From Candidatus Symbiothrix sp. (GTDB lineage Bacteria > Bacteroidota > Bacteroidia > Bacteroidales > Azobacteroidaceae): 11,367 nt of DNA. The notes below the pieces were generated by a model, which worked only from the letters and a program-made list of their open reading frames with translations, made no database searches and was not told the DNA's origin. Shown here in pieces: positions 9,652 through 11,367 of the stretch. Both the position numbers and the translations under genes were made by a program. The stretch is taken from NCBI GenBank assembly GCA_031270525.1, contig JAISXN010000118.1, positions 1-11,367 on the forward strand, read 5' to 3'. Numbering within the stretch: the stretch's first letter is position 1; every line of letters begins with the position of its first letter.

Positions 9652-9946
9652 TAAATATTTAACCGATTGATTACTATCCTATTGAATGAATTTTTACCTG
9701 TCCGGTGAGCTTTTCGAACCGTCAATTTGCAAGGGCAAATTTCCATTAAAATCGCACCTAACTGATTGATTATAAACGTATCTCATCAATGTTTAGCTAA
9801 TAGTTATCTTTTTAATGCCAGTAATAAACTTACATTCAATATTTTAAAGATGTTTTTTAAAGTGACGTTAACCAATATTAACAATTTGCTTAACAATTTT
9901 GTAAACATTTTCTTTGTAATTAATTGTATTACAGTGCAATACAATT

Positions 9947-9975
9947 AGTGTCCGTCACCTATACAGTGACAGACA
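9947..9975 (-). repeat. right inverted repeat (29 bp), itself a hairpin
   Basis: TGTCCGTCAC (9949-9958), loop CTATACA, GTGACAGACA (9966-9975). This is the reverse complement of the left repeat except for C at 9953, which also places one mismatch in this copy's own stem. It lies 110 bp upstream of the ATG at 10086. Confidence 0.95.
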
Positions 9976-10085
9976 TTTAAAACACAAAAATTGATTGATT
10001 ATGTACTTGTGATTGAGATAATTACAAGGACTTTGGTTGAATGTAAACAAATGTTAAAGAAAAAATTGAAAAATTTGGAAAAAAG

Positions 10086-11150
10086 ATGAAAAAAGAACTT
10101 TTTTTGATGTTTACGCTGTTCCTGCTTGTATCGGGAACAGCCAATCTGAGCGCGCAAGTAAGGATTGGAGGGAGTAGTGAACCGCATACTGCCGCCGTAC
10201 TTGACTTGAATGTGACCGATGATGCAACCCCTTCCTCAAACAAGGGAGGTTTGGCTTTACCCCGGGTGGATTTGACTTCCGAAACACAGGAACTGAACGG
10301 CAAACCTCCTATAAATGGTATGCTGGTATATAATACCGGTACCGGTGTAGCTGGTGCCGGCGTATATGTCTGGATTACCGATAAATGGTGTAAGGCATCG
10401 ACTGTCGATTATACCGGTTCGGCTTCTATTCAACTTGACAACGGTAGTTTTCAGCGTGCAAAACTAGAGGGAGATGTAATAGCCGACGCCAACAGCAATA
10501 CTACGACCATTGCAACAGATGCGGTTACTTCTGCAAAGATAAAGGACGGTGAAGTTAAAGAAGATGATTTGGCTACCGGCGCTGTGACAGCCGCAAAACT
10601 GGCTCAAATGAATGCTAGGGAGGGTCAAGTATTAAGTTATAACGGAACGGCTTGGGCAGCGCGCAGCTTATTACCTGATGCCTGGCTGTACTTTGGGCTA
10701 AACGCTGAGTTTACTGTTGTGCTGAAAGGTTACTTTTCTGGTCCTCCGACGTCATCTTATGTCAGCGGTCTTTCCGGCGCGTTTAGTAGTACGTGGACCC
10801 CTAATGGCTTCGCTCAGAAGGACTCGTCTCTGCTTTGGGCTCCTGTTCAAGTGGGCACATATGCCAGGGCTCTACAGACGTGCTCTGGCACTTGGCGATT
10901 ACCTAACCTGCGAGAGCTTCATGAGTTCTACATGAAGACCGTTCGTCCCAATTACGCGACAAATGGATATTATTCCTATTATGACTACCGGGGAGTTATG
11001 CCTGGACTTGACGCCACCTTAGATATCTACTGGTCTAGTACACTATATAGCGGCAGCCGTGCATATTATTTGCGGATGACTGACGGGGCACGGGAAACTG
11101 TTCAATTGGAACAGTCACACGCTTACCGCTGCGTCAGAACTCGGCCGTAG
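10086..11150 (+). CDS. secreted modular protein with C-terminal Lcl/DUF1566-like (FISUMP-type) domain
   Basis: A 354-residue exported protein, probably at the cell surface. Residues 1-23 are a signal peptide with likely cleavage at LSA-Q. Residues about 24-104 form a module common in secreted Bacteroidota proteins: VRIGGSSEPHTAAVLDLN, GLALPRVDL, NGMLVYNTGTG and YVWITDKWCK. Residues about 112-190 are a spacer with short repeats resembling tail-fibre or stalk sequence, such as DAVTSAKIKDGE and TGAVTAAKLA. Residues about 198-354 form an Lcl/DUF1566-like domain with TWRLPNLRELHEFY (269-282), IYWSST (314-319), AYYLRMTDG (326-334) and YRCVR (347-351). This domain type has a C-type-lectin-like flavour and is often a binding tip. 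From about codon 195 the codon use shifts, with more CTG, CTA, GAG, AAG, CAG and AGG than elsewhere in the window, suggesting a separately acquired C-terminus. The ligand is unknown. A promoter is not evident in the present orientation of the upstream inverted-repeat segment. Confidence 0.82.
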   Translation: MKKELFLMFTLFLLVSGTANLSAQVRIGGSSEPHTAAVLDLNVTDDATPSSNKGGLALPRVDLTSETQELNGKPPINGMLVYNTGTGVAGAGVYVWITDKWCKASTVDYTGSASIQLDNGSFQRAKLEGDVIADANSNTTTIATDAVTSAKIKDGEVKEDDLATGAVTAAKLAQMNAREGQVLSYNGTAWAARSLLPDAWLYFGLNAEFTVVLKGYFSGPPTSSYVSGLSGAFSSTWTPNGFAQKDSSLLWAPVQVGTYARALQTCSGTWRLPNLRELHEFYMKTVRPNYATNGYYSYYDYRGVMPGLDATLDIYWSSTLYSGSRAYYLRMTDGARETVQLEQSHAYRCVRTRP

Positions 11151-11225
11151 ACTATTCGACTCTTTGACAATTAAATCGTCACCCCTCTCACGCTGAGCAG
11201 GTATTAACCGTTTATGTGCACAAAC

Positions 11226-11254
11226 GACGAGGGTTGAGAATCTCGACCCTTGTC
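11226..11254 (+). terminator. intrinsic terminator after the secreted protein gene
   Basis: GACGAGGGTTGAG (11226-11238) pairs with CTCGACCCTTGTC (11242-11254) over 13 bp with two G-T pairs and a 3-base loop, followed by ATTTTAAT. It lies 75 bases after the stop codon. Confidence 0.7.
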
Positions 11255-11262
11255 ATTTTAAT

Positions 11263-11287
11263 AAAGGTCGCAGGATTGCGAGTCTTT
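11263..11287 (+). other. second hairpin downstream of the terminator
   Basis: AAAGGTCGCA (11263-11272) pairs with TGCGA and TCTTT (11277-11281, 11283-11287) around a GGAT loop with a single bulged G. There is no T tract after it, so it is unlikely to be a simple terminator, and its role is unknown. Confidence 0.45.
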
Positions 11288-11367
11288 GTAGAAGCTACTT
11301 ATCAAAAATATTTCGACCTAACCGTTGATTTGGATTTCTCTGCAGATAAAACAGTTAAACAGACTTT

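Larger units (their letters stand above)
9590..9975. mobile_element. inverted-repeat-bounded 386-bp segment: candidate invertible promoter or MITE-like element
   Basis: The two 29-bp repeats enclose 328 bp without a gene. Inside, 26 bp from the left repeat, is an exact -7 element on the - strand (9644-9651), pointing towards the 3' end of uvrB where no gene on that strand exists. Inversion about the repeats would move it to 9914-9921 on the + strand, upstream of the secreted protein gene at 10086. That arrangement matches Bacteroidota phase-variable promoters. No transposase or recombinase is encoded in the window, and no clear target-site duplication flanks the repeats. A non-autonomous insertion element with palindromic ends remains possible. 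Confidence 0.5.
9535..10085. other. 551-bp gene-free region between uvrB and the secreted Lcl-like protein
   Basis: This AT-rich stretch contains no credible gene. The one open frame inside the repeats (9766-9948, 60 codons) is low-complexity Asn/Ile/Phe-rich sequence with no recognisable motif. The region holds the hairpin after uvrB, an inverted-repeat-bounded segment (9590-9975) with an orphan leftward promoter element, a 7-bp perfect hairpin at 9724-9741 (AATTTGC/GCAAATT, 4-base loop), and two direct copies of TTAACAATTT at 9878-9887 and 9890-9899. The nonamer GATTGATTA occurs three times (9665, 9764, 9993). No exact TAnnTTTG element on the + strand was found to serve the gene at 10086. 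The best are one-mismatch candidates such as TACTTGTG at 10004-10011. Confidence 0.8.

Noticed and set aside
9766..9948. 60-codon open frame inside the inverted-repeat segment
   Set aside because: Low-complexity, AT-driven composition, no known domain, and it ends inside the right repeat. Nothing supports it as a gene or a recombinase.
10086..11367. Complete diversity-generating retroelement
   Set aside because: No template repeat similar to the 3' end of the gene and no reverse transcriptase are present in the window. Third-base patterns in the possible variable region are not consistently those left by adenine mutagenesis of AAC-type codons.

Overview
The window looks like chromosomal DNA of a Bacteroidota bacterium, most likely of the order Bacteroidales. 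The evidence is: -7 promoter elements matching TAnnTTTG with no clear Shine-Dalgarno sites, protein families typical of that group (a Tat-exported Gfo/Idh/MocA oxidoreductase, 3-keto-disaccharide hydrolase/DUF1080 proteins, secreted Lcl/DUF1566-like proteins), and Leu-TTG/Glu-GAA/Lys-AAA-rich codon use. The assignment rests on recognition of families, not on a search.

Layout from left to right. (1) At 11-446 lies a broken AraC-family regulator. Its N-terminal sensor part runs in one frame and the last half of its DNA-binding domain in another, with the middle deleted. (2) At 636-4865 is a two-gene unit on the + strand: a Tat-exported Gfo/Idh/MocA oxidoreductase, then a 978-residue secreted protein with alpha-helical (HEAT-like) repeats and two C-terminal DUF1080 domains. 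The genes are separated only by a 7-bp tandem repeat. Together they fit a periplasmic route in which a sugar C3 hydroxyl is oxidised and the 3-keto-glycoside is then cleaved. (3) At 4875-6605 on the - strand is a SulP-type anion transporter with a C-terminal STAS domain. Its 3' end lies 9 bp from the DUF1080 gene. (4) From a divergent promoter region, a secreted nitroreductase/SagB-like flavoprotein (6838-7488) is followed by uvrB (7531-9534).

(5) The 551-bp gene-free stretch 9535-10085 is the most unusual part. It contains a 386-bp segment (9590-9975) bounded by two 29-bp inverted repeats, each of which is itself a hairpin. Inside the left end is an exact -7 promoter element pointing left, away from the next gene. 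If the segment inverted, that promoter would face the secreted surface-type protein gene at 10086-11150. This is the layout of a phase-variable invertible promoter, although a small MITE-like element is a real alternative. (6) The gene at 10086 encodes a protein of modular, mosaic appearance. It has a conserved N-terminal module, a spacer of short repeats and an Lcl/DUF1566-like C-terminal domain whose codon use differs from the rest of the window. After it come two strong hairpins (11226-11254, probably a terminator, and 11263-11287); the window ends without another certain gene.
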